DNA from: Rubinisphaera italica
GTDB lineage: Bacteria; Planctomycetota; Planctomycetia; Planctomycetales; Planctomycetaceae
DNA: 64,000 nt
Assembly: GCF_007859715.1 (NCBI RefSeq)
Contig: NZ_SJPG01000001.1
Span: 1,364,001 to 1,428,000 of the forward strand
Direction of reading: 5' to 3'
Each line of letters opens with the position of its first letter. Within the stretch, counting starts at the first letter, position 1. This document shows, piece after piece, positions 39,742 to 50,724 of this stretch. The notes beneath the pieces were generated by a model. The model ran no database searches and was not told the origin of the DNA. It saw only the letters and a list, made by a program, of their open reading frames with translations. Position numbers and translations under genes: made by a program.

Positions 39742-40869
39742 TCAGTCTGCGATAATTTCGACGTTGGCTCGTGGAACGAGGATTTCTTCACCATCTTCGC
39801 AGGTGACCGTGAGGACTCTCGCTTTCGAGCCAGAGCCCAGAACCTGAGGCTCGGAAGGTAATGTCGCCACCTGTCCAATCCGTCCAAAATAGGGATCGCG
39901 AATCAGTCGTACCGTAACGCCGGGCTCGAGAATCCCTTCAACAACACCCTCGTCAATCGTCTCACTGGAATGAGTTTGATCGAGGGGAATCACAATTTCT
40001 GGACGCATCACACCGGCTCGAATTTGCGTGGCACCATTCACCGAAGCCTGGTCACCGGCATGAGAGCAAAGCAATCGATGCGTACGCTCCGCCATCGCGA
40101 TATCGCCAAAGCCTTCTGTAATGATAAGTGATGGTCCAATTTTTTCCGTTCCGGTAATGGCTACGCCAAGATCGTATCCCAGAATATTCTTGAGGTCCTG
40201 GTCATCGATCCCACCAGAAATCACCGCGGCGGCTCCGATCTCAACCGCTTTGGCAATCGCCTCGTTCGTCATCCGGGCTCCACCAATGATGACGCATCCA
40301 GACATTTCCGGCTTTATATGCTCTGCTCTGAGAATTTCGTCAGGAGTTTGACAGGCGACCGCAATTGGGCCGTAAGCTTCACTCCCAATTCCGAAAATTC
40401 CCTGAATGAATGCGACCGTCGATTCAATCACGACACCATGTTCGGGCATGATGTCAACAACCTTGCCCGTAACGTAAGCCTTCACCTGCACAGGAATCGG
40501 TTCGCCACGCAGAATGACTTGTCCGGTAATCTTTGAAACCGCTTCGAGGACTCCCGCCGATTTGGAATTGTATTGCGTTTTGAAGAAGCCGAAAATCCCC
40601 TTGGATTCTGCGAGCAGATCGCCGATCTCTACGCGATCGCCAACCTCCTTTTTCATGCAATTCTGAAGCTCAGCTGGCGCGGTCGCGAGTAGATTCGCGA
40701 GATTGATCGGGAAAATGTTACCCGGAATCTGGGCTTCTGCAACGACATCTTCGGCTTGAACGTCCTGACCTTTTTGGACATGCACGGACCCGGAAATCGG
40801 CAGGATGCGACGGACCCGCAGGTTCGTGCATTCGGTCACTTTCAGTCCTGGTGTGTATGCGTGTGCCAT
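39742..40869 (-). CDS. Barrel-sandwich/KOW-like protein coupled to GlmL
   Basis: The 375-residue cytosolic protein has an N-terminal biotinyl/lipoyl-like barrel (about 20-55, RRILPISGSVHVQKGQDVQA), a second part including RVEIGDLLAESKGIFGFF and YVTGKVVDIMPEHGVVIEST, an alpha/beta region (about 160-300: MSGCVIIGGARMTNEAIAKA, GAAAVISGGIDDQDLKN, GPSLIITEGFGDIAMAERT) and a C-terminal KOW-like beta part (GVTVRLIRDPYFGRIGQVAT). The lipoyl-lysine signature is absent as far as I can see, so it may not carry a cofactor. It starts 8 bases after GlmL ends and lies 12 bases before the DUF6754-like gene, so it is part of one operon. Function unknown. Confidence 0.7.
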   Translation of the reverse strand: MAHAYTPGLKVTECTNLRVRRILPISGSVHVQKGQDVQAEDVVAEAQIPGNIFPINLANLLATAPAELQNCMKKEVGDRVEIGDLLAESKGIFGFFKTQYNSKSAGVLEAVSKITGQVILRGEPIPVQVKAYVTGKVVDIMPEHGVVIESTVAFIQGIFGIGSEAYGPIAVACQTPDEILRAEHIKPEMSGCVIIGGARMTNEAIAKAVEIGAAAVISGGIDDQDLKNILGYDLGVAITGTEKIGPSLIITEGFGDIAMAERTHRLLCSHAGDQASVNGATQIRAGVMRPEIVIPLDQTHSSETIDEGVVEGILEPGVTVRLIRDPYFGRIGQVATLPSEPQVLGSGSKARVLTVTCEDGEEILVPRANVEIIAD

Positions 40870-40877
40870 CAGTGCAA

Positions 40878-42726
<1,849 letters not shown>

Positions 42727-42746
<20 letters not shown>

Positions 42747-43110
42747 CCGCGGGCTGGGTTGAAGTCTTGTCAGAGCCTAGTGAATCCGATTCAGTTTTAC
42801 CACTCAAATCGGGGTTGAGCCTGTCCTGCAGGATATCGATCGCATCCCGACGTTCAAGAAACAGTGCAAACTCACGATACTCTTCGGCTGAAAACAAAGC
42901 CGTCGCAAACGGTTCGAGAAAGTGCATTCCCTGAGCACCGATGTAATTCAACGGCCGGGACAACTCCAGAAACGCAGCCGCAGCCGGCACCATTTTCCGC
43001 TCACGGATTTTTTGACAAAGCCGGTCGACTATCCGTTCCTGGACCTCAGATAAAGGTTGATCGCTTCGTGGACCAACCGCAAAAGCATGTTTCAATTTTT
43101 CCCATGCCAT
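42727..43110 (-). CDS. Small cluster protein with SRPLNYIG motif
   Basis: The 127-residue protein contains a distinctive central segment, FLELSRPLNYIGAQGMHFLE, inside a helical body (MAWEKLKHAFAVGPRSDQPL; RKMVPAAAAFLE; FATALFSAEEYREFALFLER), and a polar, Ser/Glu-rich tail. It overlaps the glmL-like gene by 20 bases on the same strand, so it is the likely first gene of the operon. From memory a small protein with a similar motif accompanies GlmL homologues in other phyla, but I cannot verify it. ATG 43110 is used; an ATG at 43125 would add five residues. The first flanking repeat of the GxxExxY gene lies 21 bases upstream of the start. Confidence 0.7.
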
Positions 43111-43130
43111 GAAAAGTACCCGCATTTGAT

Positions 43131-43172
43131 TAATAAAATTTGAACCGCGGATGAACGCAGATATACGCAGAT
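43131..43172. repeat. Direct repeat copy 1 flanking the GxxExxY gene
   Basis: The 26-base word at 43131-43156 (TAATAAAATTTGAACCGCGG, then ATGAAC) recurs at 43599-43623 with a single T missing. Related CGCAGAT words follow to 43172. It lies in the presumed leader of the GlmL cluster. Confidence 0.75.
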
Positions 43173-43193
43173 GGGTCTAATATCAAATTGGGT

Positions 43194-43586
43194 TTAATGC
43201 CGACCATCTGTGGTTCTTGTATTGGCAACTCGTTTCCATGAAAGTTTTGAATACTTGAAATTGAGAATTAGGCCAACTTGTAATCTTGTAAGCTTTAAAT
43301 AATTCAACATTTGTCCAAGTTCTGTGTCACCTATTCGATCAATCGTCTTTGTTTCAACGATCACGGAATCGTAAACGATCAAATCAGGAATATACTCTCC
43401 AACAAGAATGTTTTTGTAAAGCACATCATATTTTCGCTGTTGGATGACGGGAATTCCTCTCAATCTCAATTCTACAACCAGTGCATTTTCATAAGGCTTT
43501 TCAAGTAAACCAAGACCAAGCTTATTACTGACTTCGAAAGCTGCGCTTAAGATACTCTCGGTTTCATCTTTAAATAAAACTGTCAT
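43194..43586 (-). CDS. GxxExxY-family protein (PD-(D/E)XK-like)
   Basis: The 130-residue protein has the family signature GLGLLEKPYENAL (about 23-35) and a nuclease-like core: QQRKYDVLYKNILVGEYIPD, LIVYDSVIVETKTIDRI, with the D...E-x-K pattern (PDLIV and VETK). From memory the GxxExxY family belongs to the PD-(D/E)XK superfamily, is abundant in planctomycetes and Bacteroidetes, and has no established function. The gene is bracketed by near-identical 25-26 base direct repeats and followed by an inverted copy, which suggests a mobile or duplicating cassette. No strong Shine-Dalgarno precedes ATG 43586. Confidence 0.88.
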   Translation of the reverse strand: MTVLFKDETESILSAAFEVSNKLGLGLLEKPYENALVVELRLRGIPVIQQRKYDVLYKNILVGEYIPDLIVYDSVIVETKTIDRIGDTELGQMLNYLKLTRLQVGLILNFKYSKLSWKRVANTRTTDGRH

Positions 43587-43598
43587 TAATAAATCTCA

Positions 43599-43634
43599 TA
43601 ATAAAATTGAACCGCGGATGAACAGAGGTTAACG
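43599..43634. repeat. Direct repeat copy 2 flanking the GxxExxY gene
   Basis: The word at 43599-43623 matches copy 1 except for one T. It is 468 bases from copy 1 and ends about 13 bases upstream of the gene's start codon in the minus direction. AGAGGTTAACG follows the shared word to 43634. Confidence 0.75.
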
Positions 43635-43645
43635 TGTTTGAAAAA

Positions 43646-43680
43646 CATCTGCGTTCATCCGCGTTTATCTGCGGTTCAAA
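43646..43680. repeat. Inverted copy of the GxxExxY-flanking repeat
   Basis: GTTCATCCGCG (43653-43663) and the later CTGCGGTTCAAA (43669-43680) mirror the GAACCGCGGATGAAC word. They can pair with repeat copy 2, giving a hairpin whose loop holds AGAGGTTAACGTG. It ends 6 bases before the DUF1501 stop at 43686. Confidence 0.65.
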
Positions 43681-43685
43681 AAAAC

Positions 43686-45110
43686 TTAACCCAGTATATC
43701 CTCAATCACATGCGGTTCTTCAACTCCGGTCAGGCGCATATCAAGCCCTTGGTGTTGGTAGTAGAGTTGGCGGTGGTCGAGGCCGAGCATGTGGAGCATG
43801 GTGGCGTGCATGTCGCGGACGTGGGTTGGTTTTTCGACCGCGTGGTAGCCGAATTCATCGGTGTTGCCGTGGGAAGTTCCTCCTTTGATTCCACCTCCAG
43901 CCATCCACATCGAAAAGCCTTTGATGTGATGATCGCGCCCGACTCCTCCTTTGCCCTGGAACATCGGTGTGCGGCCGAATTCGCCTCCCCAGATGACCAG
44001 CGTTTCCTCTAGCATACCGCGTTGTTTGAGGTCCTGTATCAGGGCATAAGTCGGCTGATCGGTCAGGCCACAGCAGACCTTCATGTACTTATCGAGCCCG
44101 CCATGATGATCCCAACCGCGATGATACAAATGGATAAACCGGACTCCGCGCTCTGCAAGCCGACGGGCTAAAAGGCAGTTGGAGGCAAAAGAACCATCGC
44201 CCGGTTTGGCTCCGTACATATCGAGAACATGCTTCGGCTCGTTCGACATATCGACTAAATCAGGGACGGAGGTCTGCATCCGAAAGGCCATTTCATATGC
44301 AGAGAGTCGGGTTTCGAGTTCCGGGTTCTGTACTGTTTTCTGACGATGCTGATCGAGTTGCCGAATCGTCTCGACGATTCGGCCTTGTTGAGAGTTGGAA
44401 ATTCCGCCGGGGGGCTTTACATAATAGACAGGATCTCCACTGGAGTTGAATTCGACTCCTTGAAAACGACTCGGGAGAAAGCCAGCTCCCCATTGTCGTG
44501 AAGCGATTGGCTGAGGATTTCGGCCGCCGACACTCGACATCACCACAAAACCGGGCAACTCCTGAGTTTCGGAGCCGAGGCCGTAGGTGATCCAAGAACC
44601 CATCGAAGGCCGCCCCGAGATGACGGTGCCGGTATTCATGAAAGTGTGAGCTGGGTCGTGATTGATCTGCTCGGTATGCATCGATTTGAGAACGCAAATG
44701 TCATCGGCCATTTTCGCATGCCAGGGAAGATAATCGCTGACTTCGAGGCCACCTTCTCCATATTTCTGAAACTTCGTAAGTGGCCCCTGAGCGATCAGTT
44801 CTTTTCCCTGCAATTGGGCAATCGGCTGCCCGGCTGTGACGGAGGCTGGCATCGGCTGCCCGCTGAGTCGCTCTAGTTCTGGTTTGTAATCGAAAGTTTC
44901 CAGATGCGATGGTCCACCAGCCATGCACAGGAAGATGACCCGCTTGACTCGCGGTGGAAAATGAGGCTTTTGAGATTGCTTATGAGCAGGACTCGCTTGA
45001 GTCTCATTGTTCAATAAATTCGAAAACGCAGCAGCTCCAAGGCCAACCCCTGCTTGGGAAAGGAATGTGCGACGGTTTAAGTGAGTGGCTAATTGATAAT
45101 CAAAAGACAT
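43686..45110 (-). CDS. DUF1501 protein with Tat signal
   Basis: The 474-residue protein has a twin-arginine export signal ([18 protein letters not shown], Arg13-Arg14) and the DUF1501 fold: [57 protein letters not shown] and [20 protein letters not shown]1501 is an alkaline-phosphatase-like/sulfatase-related fold with no proven substrate. In planctomycetes it is nearly always paired with a DUF1549/DUF1553 protein. That partner lies upstream at 45271-47652. ATG 45110 is used; an ATG at 45122 would add four residues. The gene closes the unit; the repeat element follows. Confidence 0.9.
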   Translation of the reverse strand: MSFDYQLATHLNRRTFLSQAGVGLGAAAFSNLLNNETQASPAHKQSQKPHFPPRVKRVIFLCMAGGPSHLETFDYKPELERLSGQPMPASVTAGQPIAQLQGKELIAQGPLTKFQKYGEGGLEVSDYLPWHAKMADDICVLKSMHTEQINHDPAHTFMNTGTVISGRPSMGSWITYGLGSETQELPGFVVMSSVGGRNPQPIASRQWGAGFLPSRFQGVEFNSSGDPVYYVKPPGGISNSQQGRIVETIRQLDQHRQKTVQNPELETRLSAYEMAFRMQTSVPDLVDMSNEPKHVLDMYGAKPGDGSFASNCLLARRLAERGVRFIHLYHRGWDHHGGLDKYMKVCCGLTDQPTYALIQDLKQRGMLEETLVIWGGEFGRTPMFQGKGGVGRDHHIKGFSMWMAGGGIKGGTSHGNTDEFGYHAVEKPTHVRDMHATMLHMLGLDHRQLYYQHQGLDMRLTGVEEPHVIEDILG

Positions 45111-45148
45111 AATGTTTCTCACAAAAAGTAATAAATCATGCAGGCGAG

Positions 45149-45168
45149 CCCTGCCAGTTATGGCAGGG
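45149..45168. repeat. 8-bp hairpin in the DUF1549-DUF1501 spacer
   Basis: CCCTGCCA (45149-45156) pairs with TGGCAGGG (45161-45168) around GTTA. Together with the 45213 hairpin it sits between the stop of the DUF1549 gene and the start of the DUF1501 gene, where it could modulate read-through or stability. Confidence 0.55.
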
Positions 45169-45212
45169 GTATTCTCATGATGATTAAAATGAAGTAGCGA
45201 ATGATCGTCGAG

Positions 45213-45238
45213 AATGACTCAGACCCACCCGAGTCATT
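45213..45238. repeat. 8-bp hairpin AATGACTC/GAGTCATT
   Basis: AATGACTC (45213-45220) pairs with GAGTCATT (45231-45238) around a 10-base loop, and GACTC recurs at about 45242. No T tract follows on the minus strand. It lies 33 bases from the stop of the DUF1549 gene and is a candidate transcript-end, attenuator or dispersed-repeat hairpin. Confidence 0.5.
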
Positions 45239-45270
45239 ACTGACTCGGCTCGCCAAAATCCTTTTGTTGG

Positions 45271-47652
45271 TCAGTTGCGTGTTGTCACTTCGCTCAGGTT
45301 TAAGAGGACACGAGCGACTTGTGTCCAGGCTGCCAGTTGATTCTGAGGAAGAGTCGCATTTGCTTTCTTCAATCCGACATTCAGCAGTTTCTCTGCATCT
45401 TGAGGATTTGTCTGATAGTATTGGAATTGATCATCCAGCAATCCGAGTAACATCTCCTGTTCGAGTACATCGGGCTGACGGGACAAGGCTAATTGATACG
45501 CGTAGTTCAATTGCAATTGTTCCTCATCTCCCCCCTCAAGCAATATTCGCTCAGCCAGACATCGAGCCGATTCGAGGAATGTTGGGTCGTTTAATAATGT
45601 TAAAGCTGCTATGGGAGTATTGGAACGTGGTCGCTCGGCAGTGCACTCTTCCCGGCTTGGGGCATCGAAGGCTTTGAGCATTGGATGAAGAAACTGACGC
45701 TGCCAGTGCATGTAGACGCCGCGTCTCCACTGCTGTTGATTCGTGTCGGCTGTATATTTGCGAGTCGGAAAATTCAAGTGTCGATAATAACCTGCTGGTT
45801 GATAGGGCTTGATACTTGGTCCGCCATATTCGCTGACCAGCAGTCCGCTCACGGCTAACGCATTATCGCGAATCATTTCGGCAGGTAGACGATAACGGGA
45901 CTGACGGGCGTAGAGTCTGTTTTCAGGATCGATTTCCTCAAGTTGAGAATTGCTTAACGACTCCTGACGATAAGTATGGCTGCTCGCCATCAGTTTGAGC
46001 ATATGCTTGATATCCCATCCAGAATCGACGAATTCAATCGCCAACTGATCAAGTAGTTTTGGATGCGTCGGCGGGCTCCCCTGACCGCCGAAATCATTCA
46101 GGTCGGCCAGTCCATGACCAAACATCAAGCTCCAGAGACGATTCACAAACACGCGAGCAGTCAACAGGCCGGAACCATTCTCGGCATCGACCAGCCAGTT
46201 TGCCAGATCGAGACGTGATGATCGATCAGAAGTTTTCAATGTTCCTAGAAACTCGGGAATAGCCGGTTGGACGATCGGTCCAGAATCATCCTGCCAGTTG
46301 CCACGGGGAAGAACTCGCATTTCACGAGGTTTGATCGAGGCGGAGATCATCGTGAGTCGTTTTGATTTATCGATCGATTTCAGTTGGGACTCGGCTGATG
46401 AATATTGCTTGAGTAGTTGAGATACTTTTTCGTCACCGGAAATCAATGCAGGCAAAATCTCCCTACCGAGTTCCTGAATGTGCTGTTCGATCTCTTGACG
46501 TTCTTCGCGTTGCTTGGGAGATAATACGGCCAATTCGGGCTCCCGTCGGGTGGGTAGCGAATTTCCGCCATTTGTGAAATGTTTCGCTTCATCGAGATCG
46601 GCAAAGAATGCCGCCATGGAGTAGAAATCCGTGATTGTGTACGGATCGTATTTGTGGGAATGGCATTGAGCACAGCCCATGGTTGCTCCCATCCAGACTT
46701 CTGAAACATTGCGAACGCGGTCAGCTGCATAGATAGCAAGATACTCTTTCTGCTGCAGACCTCCCTCGTGAGTCGTTTGTAGCAGGCGGTTGTAGCCTGA
46801 AGCAATTAGGTTGTCGACATTCCGGTTGTCCAGCAGATCGCCAGCCAGTTGTTCACGGGTGAATTGATCGAACGGTAGATTCTGATTGAAAGCATTGATC
46901 ACCCAATCCCGATAAGGCGAAATGCTATGATCCTGATCGCCGTGATAGCCGACGGTGTCGGCATAGCGAACCAGGTCGAGCCAGTACATCGCCATTCGCT
47001 CGCCGAAATGAGGTGAAGCGAGTAGTTGATCAATTAACTTGCTGCGAGCAGATTCGGAAGAATCGTTGAGAAACTGTTTTGCCATTTCTGTTGTTGGGGG
47101 CAAACCTGTCAAATCAAAACAGAGACGACGGAGCAGGGTGATCGAGTCGGCATCAGCAGCAGGAGTCAACTTCTGTTGATCCAGTTCCTGCATCACAAAC
47201 GAATCGATCAGATTCTCGCACCATTCTGGATTCGAAACTTTTGGAATGGAGACAGCTTTCGGAGCAACATACGCCCAGTGAGGCTCCCAGTTGGCGCCTT
47301 CTTCAATCCATTGTTTGAGCTTTGAGATATCCTGCTCAGTCAGTTCCTTTTGAGCATGATGGGGCGGCATCTGCAGATCTTCATCGTCACTGAGGATGCG
47401 GGCCATCATCTCACTATTTTCCGGTTCGCCCGGCTTAATGACGGCATAGCCGCCGCGGTCTTCCAGAGCGGTTTCGAGTTGATCAAAACGCAAATAGGCT
47501 TCGCGAGATTTTTCTTCCGGGCCGTGGCATCCAATGCATTTATCGGAAAGGATGGGCCGGATATCGCGATTGAAGTCGAGAGGGGCCGCCTGAATCACAT
47601 TACAAAAAGTGAGAATCAGAATCGTTATTATTGTGATAAATTGAGCAGGCAT
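45271..47652 (-). CDS. DUF1549/DUF1553 planctomycete cytochrome-like protein
   Basis: The 793-residue secreted protein has a signal peptide (FITIITILILTFCNVIQA), then a PSCyt1-type heme region with CIGCH at residues 39-43 and LQMPPHHAQKEL (possible distal Met/His). A DUF1549 part follows (SFVMQELDQQKLTPAADADS, LTGLPPTTEMAKQFLN, YRDWVINAFNQNLPFDQFTR) and a DUF1553 part after CAQCHSHKYDPYTI. The architecture is typical of a large planctomycete family; its role is unknown but the heme sites suggest electron transfer. The DUF1501 partner follows 160 bases downstream. Confidence 0.9.
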   Translation of the reverse strand: MPAQFITIITILILTFCNVIQAAPLDFNRDIRPILSDKCIGCHGPEEKSREAYLRFDQLETALEDRGGYAVIKPGEPENSEMMARILSDDEDLQMPPHHAQKELTEQDISKLKQWIEEGANWEPHWAYVAPKAVSIPKVSNPEWCENLIDSFVMQELDQQKLTPAADADSITLLRRLCFDLTGLPPTTEMAKQFLNDSSESARSKLIDQLLASPHFGERMAMYWLDLVRYADTVGYHGDQDHSISPYRDWVINAFNQNLPFDQFTREQLAGDLLDNRNVDNLIASGYNRLLQTTHEGGLQQKEYLAIYAADRVRNVSEVWMGATMGCAQCHSHKYDPYTITDFYSMAAFFADLDEAKHFTNGGNSLPTRREPELAVLSPKQREERQEIEQHIQELGREILPALISGDEKVSQLLKQYSSAESQLKSIDKSKRLTMISASIKPREMRVLPRGNWQDDSGPIVQPAIPEFLGTLKTSDRSSRLDLANWLVDAENGSGLLTARVFVNRLWSLMFGHGLADLNDFGGQGSPPTHPKLLDQLAIEFVDSGWDIKHMLKLMASSHTYRQESLSNSQLEEIDPENRLYARQSRYRLPAEMIRDNALAVSGLLVSEYGGPSIKPYQPAGYYRHLNFPTRKYTADTNQQQWRRGVYMHWQRQFLHPMLKAFDAPSREECTAERPRSNTPIAALTLLNDPTFLESARCLAERILLEGGDEEQLQLNYAYQLALSRQPDVLEQEMLLGLLDDQFQYYQTNPQDAEKLLNVGLKKANATLPQNQLAAWTQVARVLLNLSEVTTRN

Positions 47653-47873
47653 GGGGAGCACAATCAATTGGAGGGATTGTAGTGGGACGGATCAAGTATA
47701 TTTTATTCGATTGTAAGATGGAATGCGAACAGTTTTGCCTCAAAACCGTCAAAACAAGGACGTCTTAGGCTAAAACCTTGGGAGATTTAGTCTGGAGAGT
47801 CGAACACAAAGGCTGGACATTCTAAACTTCCAATAACAATCCATGTGTAAATGAAATTGACAGGAGCAGTCGA

Positions 47874-48467
47874 ATGGCTCGAAAGGCCACTATTCAGCGT
47901 AAAACTGGCGAAACTGAGATCGAACTCACACTCGACATCGATGGGACTGGGAATGTGGAGATTGAGACCGGCGTCGGTTTTCTTGATCACATGTTGACGC
48001 TGTTCGCAAAACATGGGCTGTTCGAATTGTCGGTGAAAGCCGTCGGTGATTTGCATGTCGACCATCATCATACAGTCGAAGATATCGGGATTTGTCTCGG
48101 CAAGGCGATTCATCAGGCCATTGGCGATAAGCAAGGTATCACCCGATATGGTTCGATGACCTTACCGATGGACGAAACGCTTGTGACTGTCGCACTCGAT
48201 TTGAGTGGGCGGGTCTGGTTTGAAAATCGGTTCGCATTTCCGACCGAAAAGATTGGTGAGTTCGATACGCAACTCGTCGCAGAATTCTTTCAGGCGTTCG
48301 CGGCAAACAGCCTGATGAATCTGCATGTCGTTCTGCATCACGGATCAAACAGCCATCACATTTCTGAAGCGATTTTCAAAGCGACTGCTCGTGCATTGAG
48401 AATTGCCACGACCGTCGATCCACGACAAACGGGAGTACCATCGTCCAAGGGGACATTGTCGGAGTAA
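47874..48467 (+). CDS. hisB: Imidazoleglycerol-phosphate dehydratase
   Basis: The 197-residue protein catalyses the sixth step of histidine synthesis, dehydrating imidazoleglycerol phosphate to imidazoleacetol phosphate. It shows the conserved Mn-binding motifs [28 protein letters not shown] and, at the C-terminus, [15 protein letters not shown], and is the expected length of the single-domain bacterial enzyme. CAGGAG lies 8 bases before ATG 47874. There are no other his genes nearby, as is usual where the pathway is dispersed. Its TAA abuts the opposing scpB stop with no spacer. Confidence 0.97.
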   Translation: MARKATIQRKTGETEIELTLDIDGTGNVEIETGVGFLDHMLTLFAKHGLFELSVKAVGDLHVDHHHTVEDIGICLGKAIHQAIGDKQGITRYGSMTLPMDETLVTVALDLSGRVWFENRFAFPTEKIGEFDTQLVAEFFQAFAANSLMNLHVVLHHGSNSHHISEAIFKATARALRIATTVDPRQTGVPSSKGTLSE

Positions 48468-49205
48468 TTACGCGGCCTGGGAAGAACTTTCATCTTCCGG
48501 GACTTCGTCTTCTTTTTGATCTGTGACAGTAGGATCCAGCTCGCCCCCTTTGCGAAGTTCGGCAAAGTTGGGGAGTTGATCGACACGGCGGATTCCCATG
48601 TATTGCAGGAATGCTTTGGTTGTTTCGTAGAGAAACGGGCGGCCGAGCGAATCGTCTTCGCCGCCGATGCGAATGAGTTGCCGTTCCATCAGTTGCTTGA
48701 TGACTTCCGAAGACTGAACCCCTCGAATCGCTTCGACATCAGCTCGGGTGATTGGTTGGCGGTAAGCGATGATCGTCAATGTTTCCAGAGCCGGTGGCGT
48801 CAGTTTCATTTCGACATGGCGTTGATGAATCCGATCGAGCCATTGAGAATACTCAGGACGTGTCAGTAGTTGATAGCCGCTGGAGATTTGTTCGATGCGA
48901 AACGGAGACAGATCGGCATCGTACAATTCATTGAGTTGTTCGACCAAATCATGACACTGATTCGCATCGACCAGTTTGGCGGCATCGACGAGTTTCCGAG
49001 CAGAAAGTGGACTGTCCGCTACAAATAAGACGGCTTCCAGTCGGGCTATCTGTGGCGTACGAAGTCCACTGGTTGAGTCAGTGGTCTCAGTGGTACGAGA
49101 GTAAAGTCGAGCAATGCGTTCCCGTTCTCGAGAACCTTGCTGCCAGATCGCAGCAGGAGTCATCGATGACCAGTCGGTCTGTCTCGTGAACGGGGAGTTT
49201 CTCAT
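48468..49205 (-). CDS. scpB: Segregation and condensation protein B
   Basis: The 245-residue protein has an N-terminal winged helix ([20 protein letters not shown]) and a second one ([60 protein letters not shown]). [17 protein letters not shown] completes the ScpB fold. It binds ScpA and SMC in chromosome condensation. An N-terminal extension of about 50 polar residues and an acidic, Ser-rich tail ([15 protein letters not shown]) flank it. The upstream gene (49223-49807) ends 17 bases before the start, so the two may share a transcript. Confidence 0.93.
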   Translation of the reverse strand: MRNSPFTRQTDWSSMTPAAIWQQGSRERERIARLYSRTTETTDSTSGLRTPQIARLEAVLFVADSPLSARKLVDAAKLVDANQCHDLVEQLNELYDADLSPFRIEQISSGYQLLTRPEYSQWLDRIHQRHVEMKLTPPALETLTIIAYRQPITRADVEAIRGVQSSEVIKQLMERQLIRIGGEDDSLGRPFLYETTKAFLQYMGIRRVDQLPNFAELRKGGELDPTVTDQKEDEVPEDESSSQAA

Positions 49206-49222
49206 GTCGATCAGGGAATGCT

Positions 49223-49807
49223 CTAGAAAATTTCTGTATTGCTGCTTTGACTTCTGGCGGAATGCCAGGGTTCGACTTGCTTGAGTGTTTTCAATAAGGC
49301 TTGTAGAGGATCGTTTGCCTCGGCTTCGAATCGCAGCACTGTCGCTTTGCTCGCAGGTCGTGCGTAGCAGGCAAAGTGAGATGTGCCGGGGACAATTCCC
49401 GGTTGAATGCGGTAGTCGGTAATTCCCATCTGAGCCAGGCGGGCAATTCCCTGATCCCAGGTTAGAGTCCCGGAGGGATTTTCCTGAGTCCCAAAAGCAG
49501 ACGGCGTTGAAAAATCCTGTGAATTTCCCAGTGATGTTGTCTGAACCGGAGGGGTATTTGTGGAGTTCTTCGAAAGGTTGACTGGTGTGGAGTCCTGTGC
49601 AGAGTCTCCAAATACTGGAGCAGGGGAATCGGACCAGGAAGGAGCGGAGGTATCTGCGATCGGATCCTCAGCCAGAAAACCAGTTTCATCAATGGTGGCC
49701 GCGAGTGATCCAAATTGCGGGATGCCGAAGATAGACATCAGCGGAATGGCTGCCAGTGGCAATGCCATGAATATGGTCATCAAAAAACCAGCAATGCGTC
49801 CCTGCAT
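49223..49807 (-). CDS. Membrane-anchored hypothetical protein upstream of scpB
   Basis: The 194-residue protein starts with an anchor ([21 protein letters not shown]) and continues with a low-complexity Ser/Thr/Pro/Asn-rich region (about 40-110) and a globular tail ([59 protein letters not shown]). It may be tethered in the periplasm. AAGGA lies about 9 bases upstream of ATG 49807. Its stop is 17 bases before scpB, so co-transcription is likely even though no functional link is known. Not recognised. Confidence 0.75.
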   Translation of the reverse strand: MQGRIAGFLMTIFMALPLAAIPLMSIFGIPQFGSLAATIDETGFLAEDPIADTSAPSWSDSPAPVFGDSAQDSTPVNLSKNSTNTPPVQTTSLGNSQDFSTPSAFGTQENPSGTLTWDQGIARLAQMGITDYRIQPGIVPGTSHFACYARPASKATVLRFEAEANDPLQALLKTLKQVEPWHSARSQSSNTEIF

Positions 49808-49977
49808 CTGATTCTTCCTTAAATATGTCTTTGGTCTTACAGCACAATTCTGCAGCTGAAATGACCGAATTCTAATATTATCCGGAATTCCCCCCTTGGA
49901 ATTCAGATCTGGATTCTATCTGAGAATCTGAAATCCAGCAACAGGAGAATCAGGCTGGTAATGCCGGTTTAATCAAC

Positions 49978-50011
49978 AAAAAACGCCAGATCCCAATAGA
50001 ATCTGGCGTTT
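49978..50011 (-). terminator. Rho-independent terminator of the LTxxQ gene
   Basis: AAACGCCAGAT (49981-49991) pairs with ATCTGGCGTTT (50001-50011). On the minus strand the stem is followed by TTTTTTG. It is 29 bases past the stop of the gene ending at 50041, so it closes the ECF-associated operon. Confidence 0.85.
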
Positions 50012-50040
50012 GACATTGAAGACTATGATCAATTCACGGT

Positions 50041-50562
50041 TTAGGAATCAGACTTTTTAGGCTTTTTTCCTTTTCCTTTGCCTTCTCTTGCAGTTGGCAG
50101 TTTGGACTGTTGTTCTTCGGTCAGTACTTCGCGGACTTCCTTGAGGAATTCTGTTTTTAAGGCTTGAGACTGTTTGCGGATCACAGCCAGCTTTTCGCGA
50201 TCAACTGCTGAAAGTTCATCCTGAGATGATTTCATGATTTGACGAATTTCTTCCTGAGATTTGCCCGCTTCTTTTGCGGCTTTGACAGCTGCAGCCTGTT
50301 GTTTCCGCAATTCGGCTGGAATCACTTCCTGAGTCTGCTTTTTAAGATCCTTGGCTTTGTCGGAAAATTTGGCGCGTATCTTTTTAACTTGAGCTTCCTG
50401 GTCGGCTGTCAACTCGATGCTATCAGGCAGAGCCAGTGCTTGCGGAACTCTCTCCTGATTTCCTTTTTTGCCCTTTTTAACTTTATTGGCTGGCTTTTCA
50501 GCCTGAGCAATACAGCAGACCATGCTCAGCATCATCACAGCACTCATCATTCGAATCAGCAT
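50041..50562 (-). CDS. Secreted LTxxQ (Spy/CpxP-like) protein
   Basis: The 173-residue periplasmic protein has a signal peptide (MMSAVMMLSMVCCIAQA), a Lys-rich stretch (NKVKKGKKGNQER) and then helical sequence with two LTxxQ motifs (LTADQEAQVKKI and LTEEQQSKL), the signature of Spy/CpxP-type extracytoplasmic chaperones. A Lys-rich tail (GKGKGKKPKKSDS) follows. Spy and CpxP respond to envelope stress; here the gene is downstream of an ECF sigma/anti-sigma operon, fitting a similar role. AAAGGGG lies 9 bases before ATG 50562; a GTG at 50571 is possible. Terminators at 50670 and 49978 bracket it. Confidence 0.75.
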   Translation of the reverse strand: MLIRMMSAVMMLSMVCCIAQAEKPANKVKKGKKGNQERVPQALALPDSIELTADQEAQVKKIRAKFSDKAKDLKKQTQEVIPAELRKQQAAAVKAAKEAGKSQEEIRQIMKSSQDELSAVDREKLAVIRKQSQALKTEFLKEVREVLTEEQQSKLPTAREGKGKGKKPKKSDS

Positions 50563-50669
50563 TCCCCTCACCCCTTTTCATATCAATGAACATGTAGACC
50601 AGAGTCAAGCACATTCAAAACAACAGATAAACCTCACTAGAATAGTGAGCGTTAGAAAGTAGTCGCCGT

Positions 50670-50703
50670 AAAAAATGCCACTGCCAGCTTGACCGACAGT
50701 GGC
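50670..50703 (-). terminator. Hairpin terminator after the DUF1501 gene
   Basis: GCCACTG (50677-50683) pairs with CAGTGGC (50697-50703). Read on the minus strand it is followed by ATTTTTTACGG. It is 22 bases past the DUF1501 stop and 108 bases before the LTxxQ gene start. It may partly reduce read-through into that gene. Confidence 0.7.
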
Positions 50704-50724
50704 TTCAAGTCGCAGCAATATTGA

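Noticed and set aside
43638..44012. Plus-strand frames at 43634-44012 beside the repeat
   Set aside because: They begin in the inverted repeat and run antisense to the DUF1501 gene, with Val/Gly-rich low-information sequence.
45201..45677. Plus-strand frame of 158 residues opposite the DUF1549 gene
   Set aside because: Antisense to a well-supported protein with heme motifs; sequence is Arg/Leu-rich and has no signal.
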